Notes under the pieces: model-generated
The model's database searches: none
What the model was told of the DNA's origin: nothing
Seen by the model: the letters and a program-made list of their open reading frames with translations, nothing else
Shown: positions 1-9,077 of the stretch, piece by piece
Position numbering within the stretch: position 1 is the first letter of the stretch
Layout: each line of letters starts with the position of its first letter
Translations under genes and position numbers: made by a program
NCBI GenBank assembly: GCA_032622095.1
Contig: CP136067.1
Span: 122,487,030-122,551,029 of the forward strand
Length of the DNA stretch: 64,000 bases
Reading direction: 5' to 3'
Source of the DNA: Siphonodentalium dalli
Lineage: Eukaryota > Mollusca > Scaphopoda > Gadilida > Siphonodentaliidae

Positions 1-289
1 TATCAGATTCAGATTCGATTCTAGGTGATGTGCCCGACTTCATCCGGGCTATATGTATTTCATGGCGGGGTTCAGGAAAACATTTCTGGACACTACATGT
101 ACATGTAGGCGCAAACAAAAATATTCCGTCCTCTGGGTACCCAACCCCCCCCCTAATTTTTATTTTTTTCTGATTCTGGGATAGGGACCCACCCCCTCGA
201 AACAGCTTCAAATAACTATTTTAATCAGTTTTTCCGATCTTATCCAATCTATGTTCTGTATCATGATTATAGAAGCATTCCTACTTTTT

Positions 290-480
290 ATTAGTCGAGT
301 TTTTTTCCAAAACTCGACTTATAGTTTGATGAGGGACGGCGGGCGGGCGGGCGGCGTGTTTTGCTTATAACTCAACCGTTTATTGACGGATTAAAAATAT
401 TTTTGGTGTGTGAGTACATATCCATACACGTAAGCTGCAGACAATAAAATCGGGTTCGTCCGCACATTTATTACAGAGTT
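290..480. repeat. Leader of the GAGTTATGGCCCTT-type repeat
   Basis: A small hairpin (GTCGAG... then ...CTCGAC around 296-322) is followed by a GGCGGGCGGGCGG tract and the first GAGTTATGGCCCTT motif. It leads directly into the tandem array at 476. I have an impression of similar repeats in mollusc genomes but cannot name the family. No coding potential is seen. Positions 1-289 hold nothing I recognise. Confidence 0.5.
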
Positions 481-1275
481 ATGGCCCTTTGAATTTTCAG
501 CTTGTTAGCGCGATAACTTCAACAAACGTTGGTATATAGGTGTCTCCCAAGAATATCTCGGTCGAGTTCGAAAACCGGCCAGGTCCGATAAAATTTGATA
601 GAGTTATGGCCCTTAATTAGTCATTTTTCACGAATTTTCAGCTTGTTAGCGCGATAACTTCAACAAACGTTATCCGATTTGATTGAAATTTGGTATATAT
701 AGGTGTCTCCCAAGAATATCTCGGACGAGTTCGAAAACCGGCCTGGTCCGATAAAATTTGATAGAGTTATGGCCCTTAATTAGTCATTTTTCACGAATTT
801 TCAGCTCGTTAGCGCGATAACTTCAACAAACGTTATCTGATTTGATTTAAATTTGGTTTATAGGTGTCTCCTAAGAATATCTCGGTCGAGTTCGAAAACC
901 GGCCAAGTCCGATAAAATTTGATAGAGTTATGGCCCTTAATTAGTCATTTTTTCACAAATTTTCAGCTCGTTAGCGCGATAATTTAACAAACGTCATCCG
1001 ATTCAACTAAAATTTGGTATATAAGTGTCTTCCAATAATATCCTGGACGAGTTCGAAAACCAGCCTGGCCCAATAAAATTTGATAGAGTTATGGCCCTTA
1101 ATTAGTCATTTTTCGTGAATTTTTAGCTCGTTAGCGCGATAACTTCAACAAACGTCCTCCGATTTGTTTAAAATTTCGAATAGACATACTTGCCAAGAAT
1201 ATTTCGGACGAATTCGAAAACCAGCCTGGCCCGATAAAATTTGATGGAGTTATGGCCCTTAATTAGTCATTTTTC
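476..1275. repeat. Tandem array, unit about 161 bp, five copies
   Basis: GAGTTATGGCCCTT recurs at about 476, 601, 764, 925, 1086 and 1247. The spacing is 161-163 bp apart from a shorter first unit. Each unit also carries TTAGCGCGATAACTTCAACA, a GAATATCTCGG block and GATAAAATTTGATAGAGTTA. Later units diverge more (GAATATTTCGG, CATACTTGCC), so the array is not freshly expanded. The frames are broken in every unit. Confidence 0.9.
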
Positions 1276-1675
1276 GATTTTACCTATTAATTAGTCTACC
1301 GATACTGATGCACACCAATTGGCGGTAGCCACCGGCGGTAAGCCACCGAAAACGAGACACAGCATCTCTGATGCCACCTCTTGTTTACTTTATAAAACTA
1401 CTTTATTGTTAAGCTAGTACACCACATGAAGGAATCTATGCTATACAGCTATACTTAAAGTAATTGACCACCTCTAATGCGGTGTCACCAAGGCTCCAAA
1501 TAAGTGGTCAGTGGCACGGACAATTGTCAGACACTCATTCAAATTTTTATAGTTTGTCAGGCTCTGCTTTGAAATGTCAGGTTGAAATATCAACATATTT
1601 TTAAGGAAAATATCACTTGTAATGTGATATTTTGCAAAATAAATTGATGTTAAATGAATTTTATTCTATTCTGCA
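1276..1675. other. No gene recognised
   Basis: This holds a short CCACCGGCGGTAAGCCACCG stretch at about 1329 that closes the preceding repeat. The rest is AT-rich sequence with no long frame and no repeat seen elsewhere in the window. Confidence 0.4.
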
Positions 1676-2100
1676 CAGTGGGCTAGCATCACCAAATTCT
1701 GCATGACCTCATCTGCTATGGAGACATGGACTCAGATTGAAAATTGTAATGTACCGGTACACAAGCCTTGAAATAGTGTGTCTGTCATTTGCAGAATGAG
1801 GTCCCCAGAGGTTGAATTTAGTGATGCTACCCAGCATAGCGAGCTAGCATCACCAAATTCACCCTCTCTGGACCTCATTCTGCTTACACCTCAGCAGAAT
1901 GAGGTTCCCAGAGGGTGAATTTGGTGATGCTAGCCCGCTATGCTGGGTAGCATCACTAAATTCACCCTCTGGGGACCTCATTCTGCAAGTGACAGACACA
2001 CTATTTCAAGGCTTGGATGTACACCCATTGAGAACCTCAATTATGCAATGTGTTGTCTGCCAATTTGGGGAAACAGAGAAACTAAACTAAGAAAGAAATA
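1676..2100. mobile_element. MITE-B long form, interrupted by a second MITE-B
   Basis: Positions 1676-1761 and 2016-2100 together match the interior of the long MITE-B form. The left part holds the GCTAGCATCACC arm and ATCTGCTATGG. The right part holds GTACACCCATTGAGAACCTC and CCAATTTGGGG, ending in AGAAAGAAATAG. The outer ends are missing. The split is caused by the short copy at 1762-2015. Confidence 0.7.
1762..2015. mobile_element. MITE-B short form, nested in MITE-B
   Basis: The ends are CAAGCCTTGAAATAGTGTG and its inverted match ending in CAAGGCTTG. Inside each end lies a hairpin of about 90 nt. Its arms read CAGAATGAGGTYCCCAGAGG and the complement, enclosing GGTGAATTTRGTGATGCTA and a GC-rich loop. 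Only a short TTACACCTCAG spacer separates the hairpins. The flanks carry ATGTAC(CGGT)ACA on the left and GATGTACA on the right, consistent with an 8 bp target duplication that later gained a small internal duplication. There is no coding capacity; open frames across it are translations of the hairpin arms. Confidence 0.85.
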
Positions 2101-2443
2101 GAATCTTGAGCTACATGTATACCCATGCACTTTTGTAGCTGCCTATCCAAAAGACAGGAGGCGGGCAGTCTAAGTTAACATATAGATAGTGGGTCTGATT
2201 ACTTGTCATAGACTTTCTATTTCCGGAACCGTGGGATTCCACATCAGTAGCGCCAATCAGAAATCAATATTAGTAGCCCCAAAATATAAGTGTCCTTAAA
2301 TTGAAATACTTGACATATCGCGATGTGATGTAATTTAGGGGTGATTTATCGCGATGTGATGTAATTTTAATAGGGGAAGCCTGCACGCTTCCAGGAAATG
2401 ACATTTGGACGAGACTATGACAGACTCAGTATGACTCAGAGTA
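2101..2443. other. No gene recognised
   Basis: AT-rich sequence with a short internal direct repeat (CGCGATGTGATGTAATTT at about 2318 and 2350). No convincing exon, RNA gene or mobile-element end is seen. Confidence 0.35.
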
Positions 2444-2445
2444 TA

Positions 2446-2658
2446 CAGTAATGCCCTAAGTAATCGACTCTTTAACCACAGCAGAATTATGGGTAACTTT
2501 TCAGGATTTAATCGGAAATATGGCTTGTTGCCATTCATCAGAAAGATGTCACTGAGAGCTTTCTGATGAATGGCAACTAGCCATATTTCCGACTAATTCC
2601 TGAAAAATTACCCATAATTCTGCTGTGGTTAAGGCGTCGATTATTTAGGTCATTATTC
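2446..2658. mobile_element. MITE-A, full-length foldback element (213 bp)
   Basis: The element begins CAGTAATGCCCTAAGTAATC and reads through ACCACAGCAGAATTATGG, TTTTCAGGATTTAATCGG and GGCTTGTTGCCATTCATC. It then returns as the inverted copy of the same arm. The consensus is two 105 bp arms around a loop of about 3 nt, so the whole element can fold into one hairpin. It sits in a TA target. TA duplication plus CAGT ends suggest mobilisation by a Tc1/mariner-superfamily enzyme of the pogo/Tigger type; that assignment is inference. This copy has a mutated right terminus (CATTATTCTA). Confidence 0.85.
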
Positions 2659-2751
2659 TATTTCGTTTACATGTCATTAATGGCCATCACTATTGATTTA
2701 CCATAATTAGTATGGGACAAGACTTAGTGTAGAACAATTAACCTGTCTACA

Positions 2752-3188
2752 CAACTAAATAATTAACAATTATCTTCTGTGTACATTGTACATTTATATC
2801 ATGGCGATCATTAAATCTTGCAGCATGACCATTTCAAGTTGAAAGCTGGACATCGTCTTCGTCAGATTTCGATCTGTTCTTATATCTCCGTCTATCGTGT
2901 ATGTGTTTTACTACTATCAAACTCTGAAAACACGTCTAGCTTTCAAACACCAGAAAGGATACCAAATTAAATATGGAGTGGCTAAAAAGTTTGGCTAAAA
3001 ATTCACAATCCAGAATGGGAAGCGGACAAGTTGAGTACCCATCAGGAAGGGTAATTCTAAATCGTGTTTCGTCCGGTAGGTAGTTTTTGTTAGATAATGA
3101 CCTACATTGTACATATATCTTCACAATTAAATAATTAACAATTATCTTCTGTACACATTGTACATTTATATCATGGCGATCATTAAAT
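2752..3188. repeat. Pair of 66 bp direct repeats around a 300 bp segment
   Basis: TAAATAATTAACAATTATCT followed by ACATTGTACATTTATATCATG and GGCGATCATTAAATCT occurs at 2754-2818 and again at 3126-3188, with only a few differences. The segment between has no long frame and is not repeated elsewhere in the window. A local tandem duplication or a fossil insertion with a long duplication would both fit. Confidence 0.7.
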
Positions 3189-3598
3189 CTACTCTACCTT
3201 CAGGAATGATTATTAAAGAACCGTAACTGCATACAATCTGATACATGGTTGTTTTTTTTGGGGGTATAGCGATATTTTTGTCAGTTTTGAATTCACTTAT
3301 CAGAGTTGGCAAATTCAAAGTATGCAAAAAAATATTACTACCGGTATGTAACTACCAGGTACCTCTATGTATTCAGGTGTATAACTGCCTGTATATATTT
3401 ATGTTGAGTCTTTAGGGGTATAATAATGCTTGTCGCGAATCATATCTGAGCCAAAAAAAAAAAGTGAACCAGGCCTTATGTCTTCAATTTATCCCTCCCC
3501 AAATATAACTATACATCTTCAAAGTCCACTAAAGTTAAAGAGTAGTTCCCTTAGGAAATGTTCAGGTAATAAGGCCACCATTGTTGAACTTATTATCA

Positions 3599-3727
3599 GC
3601 TTTCCGATGAATGGCAACTTATGAGAGCTTTCCGATGAATGGCAACAAGCCATATTTCCAACTAAATCCTGAAAAATTACCCATAATTCTGCTGTGGTTA
3701 AGGAGTCGATTATTTAGGGCATTACTG
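3599..3727. mobile_element. MITE-A, right arm only
   Basis: The 105 bp right arm is intact down to GGGCATTACTG plus TA. The left arm is lost except for a duplicated piece of the centre (CTTTCCGATGAATGGCAACT at 3600, repeated at 3629). Confidence 0.85.
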
Positions 3728-3731
3728 TACT

Positions 3732-3780
3732 TTTATTATAACTGAAATGGAGAATCCAGTCAGTAAAGAAAGGATAAGGT
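3732..3780. mobile_element. TTAA-4-like end fragment
   Basis: ATAACTGAAATGGAGAATCC and CAGTAAAGAAAGGATAAGG resemble the right end of the TTAA-4 family seen intact at 27485-27525 (ATAACTGGGTGGGAGAATCC). Confidence 0.45.
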
Positions 3781-3830
3781 ATCTTGGTTCCAGCAGTGCT
3801 CTGTAACTTTGTTAATCATGTTTACTACTA

Positions 3831-4043
3831 CAGTAATGCTCTAAGTAATCGACTCCTTAACCACAGCAGAATTATGGGTAACTTTTCAGGATTTAGTCGG
3901 AAATATGGCTTGTTGCCATTCATCGGAAAGCTCTCCCCGAGAGCTTTCTGATGAATGGTAACAAGCCATATTTCCGACTAAATCCTGAAAAGTTACCCAT
4001 AATTCTGCTGTGGTTAAGGAGTCTATTATTTAGAGTGTTACTG
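3831..4043. mobile_element. MITE-A, full length (213 bp)
   Basis: Both arms are intact around a CCC loop, and TA stands on each side. Confidence 0.92.
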
Positions 4044-4183
4044 TATCTCTGGAGCCACTGGCCATTAAAGATTCCTCATAAATCTATGGTACCACTACCA
4101 TTAGAGCATAATGACATTTTTACTGGGAAGGGACATGATATTCTTATCTCATGTAATGTTTCATAAGGTCAGTGACGCATGTA

Positions 4184-4395
4184 CAGTAATGCCCTAAATA
4201 ATTGACTCATTAACCACAGCAGAATTATGGGTAATTTTTCAGGATTTAGTCGGAATATGACTTGTTGCGATTCATCAAAAAGCTCTCAGTGAGAGCTTTC
4301 CAATGAATGGCAAGAAGCCATATTTCTGACTAAATCCTTAAAAATTACCCATAATTCTGCTGTGGTTAAGGAGTCAATTATTTAGGGCATTACTG
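4184..4395. mobile_element. MITE-A, full length, diverged
   Basis: 212 bp with TA flanks. Arm mismatches (TTGACTCATTAACC against GGTTAAGGAGTCAATTA, GATTCATCAAAAAGC) show it is older than the copy at 3831. Confidence 0.88.
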
Positions 4396-4522
4396 TATTT
4401 GATGTATAGTGTTTTCTCATATGATGGTTTGGGTATTTTCATTGGTTTCTAGGAGTCCTATAACTAATGGCCTCAATACTGTGCTCTGTAATATGCTATC
4501 TAACCATCAGCAGGCAAATGGC

Positions 4523-4730
4523 AGAGTTTAGTGTGCCTGTCATTTGCAGAATTTAGTGACTTGCTATCCTACACAGAGGTCTAGCATCACCAAATTAACC
4601 CTCTTGGGACCTCAATCTGCATGGCCTCATCTGCTATAGGCGACAAATACTCAGATTGAAGTTTCCAAACAGTGAATATTGTGATGTACATCCATTGGGA
4701 ACCTCGATTATGCAATGTGTCATCTGAAAC
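4523..4730. mobile_element. MITE-B long form, 3' truncated
   Basis: A decayed left end (GCAGAGTTTAGTGTGCCTG) is followed by a broken hairpin and the long-form interior (TCAGATTGAAG, GTGATGTACATCCATTGGG). The match stops in the interior. No right end or target duplication is seen. Confidence 0.65.
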
Positions 4731-4799
4731 AAAGTACATACTGGTACTCTACAATATCCATTGGACCAAACCCAGGTTCGAATATGTCCTCTATTTTCA

Positions 4800-4890
4800 T
4801 AGAAGCCTACAAATAGTGTGTCTGTCATTTGCAGAATGAGGTCCCCAGAGAGTGAATTTAGTGACTCTATCCCACATTGTGGGTCAAGGG
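4800..4890. mobile_element. MITE-B left-end fragment
   Basis: AAGCCTACAAATAGTGTGTC followed by GCAGAATGAGGTCCCCAGAG and half of the hairpin; the rest is absent. Confidence 0.7.
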
Positions 4891-4954
4891 TCAGGCATCC
4901 AGAATGGTGTGAACCCTAATGATTGATACAATACACATACCGTACATGCATGTA

Positions 4955-5065
4955 CAGTAATGCTCTAAGTAAGCGACTTCTTAACCACAGCAGAATTATG
5001 GGTAACTTTTCAGGATTTAGTCGGAAATATGGCTTGTTGCCATTCATTGGAAAGCTCTCCCCGAG
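4955..5065. mobile_element. MITE-A, left arm only
   Basis: The left arm runs from CAGTAATGCTCTAAG to GAAAGCTCTCCCCGAGG after a TA. The right arm is replaced by unrelated sequence. Confidence 0.85.
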
Positions 5066-5392
5066 GTTTCTAAAATTTATCGCATCTTCGCGATCATTTT
5101 GAATCAAATAAAACCTTTTGTGTGATTTAACATCGAATCTAATTTAAAATGTTCGCAGGAGCCTACATGCAATCTGGAAACTTTTCTGGGACTGACAATA
5201 TAATCTTGCATCATTGAGCATGAATGGTATTGAGGAAAAAAATTATCAATTCCATGAAAAAGAAGTTAATGGGCAAATAAGTCATCTTGCACAAAAGGTA
5301 GAAGGTAATAAACTTTTTATCAGAGTGTTAATTTACAAAGTTAAATCAAATTCAGAATACCCAAAAATCTCACAAAATTCCTCACATCATTG

Positions 5393-5860
5393 AGGCTGAG
5401 TGCTCATAGACTGGCTATAGAAACTGAAAAGACCAAAACCTGATAGGAAAGATAGGAAATGCTCATTTTGTAACATTATGGAAGATGAAGAGCATTTCTT
5501 ATTATTTTGTCAGAAACACACTGAACATAGAGCACCCCTTTTGAATAAGCTGGGTTAACCAGATTTGATTTTTCTGCAGGATCAACAGATGCAGGTCGAA
5601 CAATTAAAAGAATTTTAAACCCTAATAATGCAAAAGATACGAAGTTGATATGTGAATTCATAAAAGCATGCATGGAATGAGATAACCTACTCTTCAATAC
5701 CATCAATTCAAGGAAAAACACTTTTTTTTTCTTCAACAAACATATATTATACATGTAACAATTGTTCTTTTTGTTTTGTTTTTGTAATAAATGTTTGTTT
5801 ATGTTATAGCAGAAACCAAAATTCATTGGTAATGCTGAATAAAAACTTGAAACTTGATGA
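5393..5860 (+). pseudogene. 3' end of a non-LTR retrotransposon (LINE), frameshifted
   Basis: This is the decayed C-terminus of a LINE ORF2-type protein with its 3' tail. Positions 5393-5440 read LRLSAHRLAIETEKTK, typical of the segment before the terminal zinc knuckle. After a frame change, 5457-5558 read KCSFCNIMEDEEHFLLFCQK and onward. This is the C-x2-C then EDEEHFLL-x-C motif common in LINE C-termini. A third frame at 5609-5680 gives NPNNAKDTKLICEFIKACME then TGA, matching the usual last helix. The tail ends in AATAAAAACTTGAAACTTGA at about 5840, resembling the short tandem tails of LINE 3' ends. The copy is 5'-truncated and cannot code. A 157-codon open frame on the opposite strand is antisense to it and not a gene. 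Confidence 0.75.
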
Positions 5861-6500
5861 ACAAACTGATGGAGGCATGGATGGACACAGACAGACCTAG
5901 GTGATTTAAATAGTCCGGGTGGGGAGGAAGGAAAACATTTGGGAGACAAATAAAAATTATATGTGCCTTAAAGGTGACAGGCCCATGAGAAATTAGGTCT
6001 GATTACACCTCATTGTCTATGTATCTACCAATGTTTGCTTGGACGGTACAGCCGAATATTAACACTGACCCATATGGAAATTATAGCGTTCATTAATTCT
6101 AACCTGGAAATTGCCTCAACAATATTCTCCCTCCAGGCAAATTGTGGGCAATGGATTACAGCCGTGCTGCGAGGATGTTGACATGGCTTTTTGCCCCGCC
6201 CATTCTGACTGTTGACATGCCCTATGAGCTGGGTAATTCTGTTTCCGATGAAAACTTCATGTCTTGATTGATTGGGTCTCCTTGAGTTATCAGTCGAGGC
6301 AGATGTTTATAGGCAAACCAGTGGCCACAAATCACACAATTGTGTATATAGATGATTAGTGTTTATTTTGAGAGCTTATGGCGGAAGTACTAACAGCCAG
6401 GCTGATGTAATGTCGAGAGTGTTTGAGATTTTTTCTACGGAGATTATGGCCCCCTGCTAATAGCCGATCTAACACCAACTTCCTGTTTCAAGGAAGTTCA
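5861..6500. other. No gene recognised
   Basis: A TTAAAGGTGACAGGCCC motif at 5969 looks like a possible TTAAAGG-type element end, but I found no matching inverted end. Otherwise this is unassigned non-coding sequence. Confidence 0.3.
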
Positions 6501-6674
6501 ATATATATTTTCTCTCTACTTTGATTTCTATGCTCGCTGGATGCATGAAATCAATAGGAAAATAATATTTGGTCCATGTTTTCTCTTGCTTCTGCTGATT
6601 CAACAGAAAATCTTTTTTCACAGATATGAAGAATAATATCTCAGCCATGGGTTTTCAGATCTGAATGTAATTCT

Positions 6675-6745
6675 GTATGGCGTCACTAAATTCACCCTCT
6701 GGGGACCCCTTTCTGCAAATTTCAGACACACTATAACCAGGCTTG
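6675..6745. mobile_element. MITE-B right-end fragment
   Basis: GGCGTCACTAAATTCACCCT, then the arm and TTTCAGACACACTATAACCA GGCTTG (written in two pieces). Only the outer arm and end survive. Confidence 0.75.
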
Positions 6746-6860
6746 ATTATGATTGATTAATCAGACCTGCAAGTCTCTTTGGTAATGTCACGTCATTTAT
6801 CAATCATGGTACCATTCTCCAAAGTTCTTGAGACCAGGAGATCTCCTCGATCGCACCATA

Positions 6861-7050
6861 CAGTAATGCCCTCAATAATTGGCTCCTTAACCACAGCAGA
6901 ATTATGGGTAATTTTTTCAGGATTTAGTCGGAAATATGGCTTTCAGTGAGAGCTTTCCGATGAATGGCAACAAGCCATATTTCTGACTAAATCCTCAAAA
7001 ATTACCCATAATTCTGCTGTGGTTAAGGAGTCAGTTATTTAGGGCATTAA
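6861..7050. mobile_element. MITE-A with central deletion
   Basis: About 190 bp. Both outer arms are present, but about 20 nt of the left central arm is missing (GGCTTTCAGTGAGAGC). The right tip is altered (GGGCATTAATATA). Confidence 0.85.
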
Positions 7051-7304
7051 TATACATTTTCTCTACTTTGATTTCAATGCTCGCTGGAATGCGTGAAATC
7101 AATAGGAAATTAATATTGGGTCCGTGTTTTGTCCACTGTTTTCGTTTGTTTCTGCTGATTCAAAACAGAAAATCATTTTTTCACAGATACTGGTATGAAG
7201 AATAATTTTTTGTTTGATATGTCACCTCCCCTTGCTCCGTTGAATCCTGAATACCAGTTAATGGTTGAGAGAGAAAACACTTCTCCCTGGGACAAAAATA
7301 GGTT

Positions 7305-7486
7305 CAGTAATGCCCTAAGTAATCGACGACTTAACCACAGCAGAATTATAGGTAACTTTTCAGGATTTAGTCGGAAATATGGCTTGTTGATGAATGTCAA
7401 CAAGCCATATTTTCGACTAAATCGATCCTGAAAAGTTACCCATAATTCTGCTGTGGTTAAGGAGTCAATTACTCAGAGCATTACTG
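7305..7486. mobile_element. MITE-A flanked by TT rather than TA
   Basis: The ends read TT-CAGTAATGCCC and GAGCATTACTG-TT. Almost every other copy is flanked by TA. The centre is shortened (GGCTTGTTGATGAATGTCAA). Confidence 0.85.
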
Positions 7487-7504
7487 TTGAAGTGGCACAT
7501 TTGA

Positions 7505-7600
7505 GTTAACTCTTTCTATACTAAATGGATTCTCCCACCCAGTTATATAATTATGCATTGGAATGGTCTATTATTCATCTGGTGGGGTTTTCAGGAAAAT
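7505..7600. mobile_element. TTAA-4 left-end fragment
   Basis: TTAACTCTTTCTATACTAAA followed by TGGATTCTCCCACCCAGTTAT. The first part matches the intact TTAA-4 end at 12770, and the second matches the inverted end at 27485-27528. The downstream limit is unclear. Confidence 0.6.
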
Positions 7601-7679
7601 ATAAGCTGACGACAGATGATAGAAGTACAGAAGGAGTCTTGTTTATTATGGTCATTTGTTGAACTTATTATGTGAACAT

Positions 7680-7840
7680 TTTGAACATTCCTGAAATTTT
7701 GCGAAAACCCTGTGCCAATGCATTCTCTTATATAGGGAGCCTCGCATATATAAGAAAATGCATTGGCCTAACAATATTTACCTTGGCCATGTAAGCCAGT
7801 GAATTTTCTTATATATGCGATGCTCCCTAATGCTAATTTA
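7680..7840 (-). mobile_element. TTAA-3 fragment
   Basis: TTCCTGAAATTTTGCGAAAA then CCCTGTGCCAATGCATTCTC, two decayed hairpins and the TTACCTTG linker, in inverse orientation to the copy at 26060. The outer TTAA ends are gone. Confidence 0.75.
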
Positions 7841-7842
7841 CG

Positions 7843-8092
7843 GTCTGTAAAATTGGCCCTAAAAAAATAAAAAAATAAAAAACATTTGTTTTTTTTAGAT
7901 TTTAAAAAAATTATTAAAATTGTAAAAAATAATAACAAATAATAACAAATGATGAAAAATTGTTAGGCCAATGCATTCTCTTATATATGTGAGGCGACCT
8001 ATGGTCGACTCGCATATATAAGAGAATGCATTGGCACAGGGTATTTGGGTTGATACAAAAATCGGACCTGGCACTCAAAGGGTTAAAGATCC
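7843..8092 (+). mobile_element. TTAA-2, left-truncated, inserted in TTAA-3
   Basis: The interior starts at ACGGTCTGTAAAATTGGCCC and runs through a poly-T/A segment to the ATGCATTCTC hairpin. The right end is intact (CCTGGCACTCAAAGGG) with TTAA at 8093-8096. The sequence after TTAA (AGATCCTGTGCCAGTGC) is the interior of TTAA-3, whose consensus reads GCATTAAAGATCC. The insertion therefore used a TTAA inside TTAA-3. Confidence 0.8.
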
Positions 8093-8094
8093 TG

Positions 8095-8953
8095 TGCCAG
8101 TGCATTCTATAATATATGCGAGTCCCCCATAGGGCGCCTTGCATATATAAGAGAATACACTGGCTTACAAGGTCAAGGTAAATATTGTTGGGCCAATGCA
8201 GTCTCTTATATATGGGAGACTCACATAAGAGAATACATTGGCACAGAGTTTTCGCAAAATTTCAGGAAGCTCTTAGTCATGGGAGGGTTAAGTATTGGAC
8301 GATCGTGATCAGCCTCTCGTTATATTTATTTTCACTGACCGACTGACCCAACTTTTAGATTGTTAAATTTAAAATTCTTTACAAAAAGGGGCGTACTATA
8401 TAAAGGGGTTAATTGTGTGCATAATTGCACTGAAAATGTGCTTATTCAGAATCTCTCGAGCAATGAATGATGAATACAATGGTACAATCATTCCACTATC
8501 GACATTATGGGAGCAGCACTGGTGCAGCATTAAAGATCCTGTGCCAGTGCATTCTCTTATATATGTGAGTTTCCCATAGGGCACATCGCATATATAAGAG
8601 AATACACTGGCTTACAAGGTCAAGGTAAATATTGTTGGGCCAATGCATTCTCTTATATATGTGAGACTCCCTATGGGAGACTCGCATAAAAAAATACATT
8701 GACACAGGGTTTTCGCAAAATTTCAGGAAGCTCTAGTCATGGAAGGGTTAAGTATTGGACGATCGTGATCAGCCTCTCGTTATATTTATTTTCGCTGACC
8801 GACTGACCCAACTTTTAAAATTAAAATTGTTTACAAAAAAGTGGCGTACTAGACAAAGGGGTTAATTATGTGCATCATTGCACTGAAAATGTGCTTATTC
8901 AGAATCTCTCGAGCAATAGTGAATACAATGGTACGATCATCCCACTATCGACA
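8095..8953. repeat. Tandem duplication of a 410-420 bp compound block
   Basis: Units at 8095-8504 and 8532-8953 run in parallel. Each carries TTAA-3 hairpins, the TTTTCGCAAAATTTCAGGAA end, GGGTTAAGTATTGGACGATC, CTGACCGACTGACCCAACTT and GCTTATTCAGAATCTCTCGA, down to CCACTATCGACA. Substitutions and small indels separate them. The 8505-8531 spacer is the left tip of TTAA-3 (GCACTGGTGCAGCAT). Confidence 0.9.
8505..8752 (+). mobile_element. TTAA-3 copy within the second unit
   Basis: GGGAGCAGCACTGGTGCAG, then two hairpins of the ATGCATTCTCTTATATATG type separated by TTACAAGGTCAAGGTAAATA, then CGCAAAATTTCAGGAAGCTC and GGAAGGGTTAA. The hairpin core here is CTCCC-TAT-GGGAG. Confidence 0.8.
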
Positions 8954-9077
8954 CATTCTATCAAAAAGTTTCTATTTATGTTCATCATAACAATGAATTC
9001 TGACATTATGATATATTGAAAATACTTTCTATCTTCGATCTACCCGATCTACCCGATCTATCCGTAACAGGAATTGT

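Larger units (their letters stand above)
6505..7220. repeat. Duplicated 155 bp segment, about 545 bp apart
   Basis: The sequence from CTACTTTGATTTCTATGCTC to TTTTTCACAGATATGAAGAA (6517-6632) recurs at 7062-7203. It has the same order of motifs (GAAATCAATAGGAAA, TTCTGCTGATTCA, ACAGAAAATC). The copies differ by scattered substitutions and a small insertion in the second. Between them lie a MITE-B end and a MITE-A. Confidence 0.75.

Noticed and set aside
3951-4043. Recurring short frame MNGNKPYFRLNPEKLPIILLW at many sites
   Set aside because: It is the translation of the MITE-A right arm; it recurs on both strands exactly where the arm does and ends within it.
5476-5949. 157-codon frame on the minus strand, the longest in the window
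   Set aside because: It is antisense to a recognisable LINE C-terminus on the plus strand and carries low-complexity runs.
5969-6010. TTAAAGGTGACAGGCCC as the end of another TTAAAGG element
   Set aside because: No inverted partner end with TTAA was found within 2 kb.
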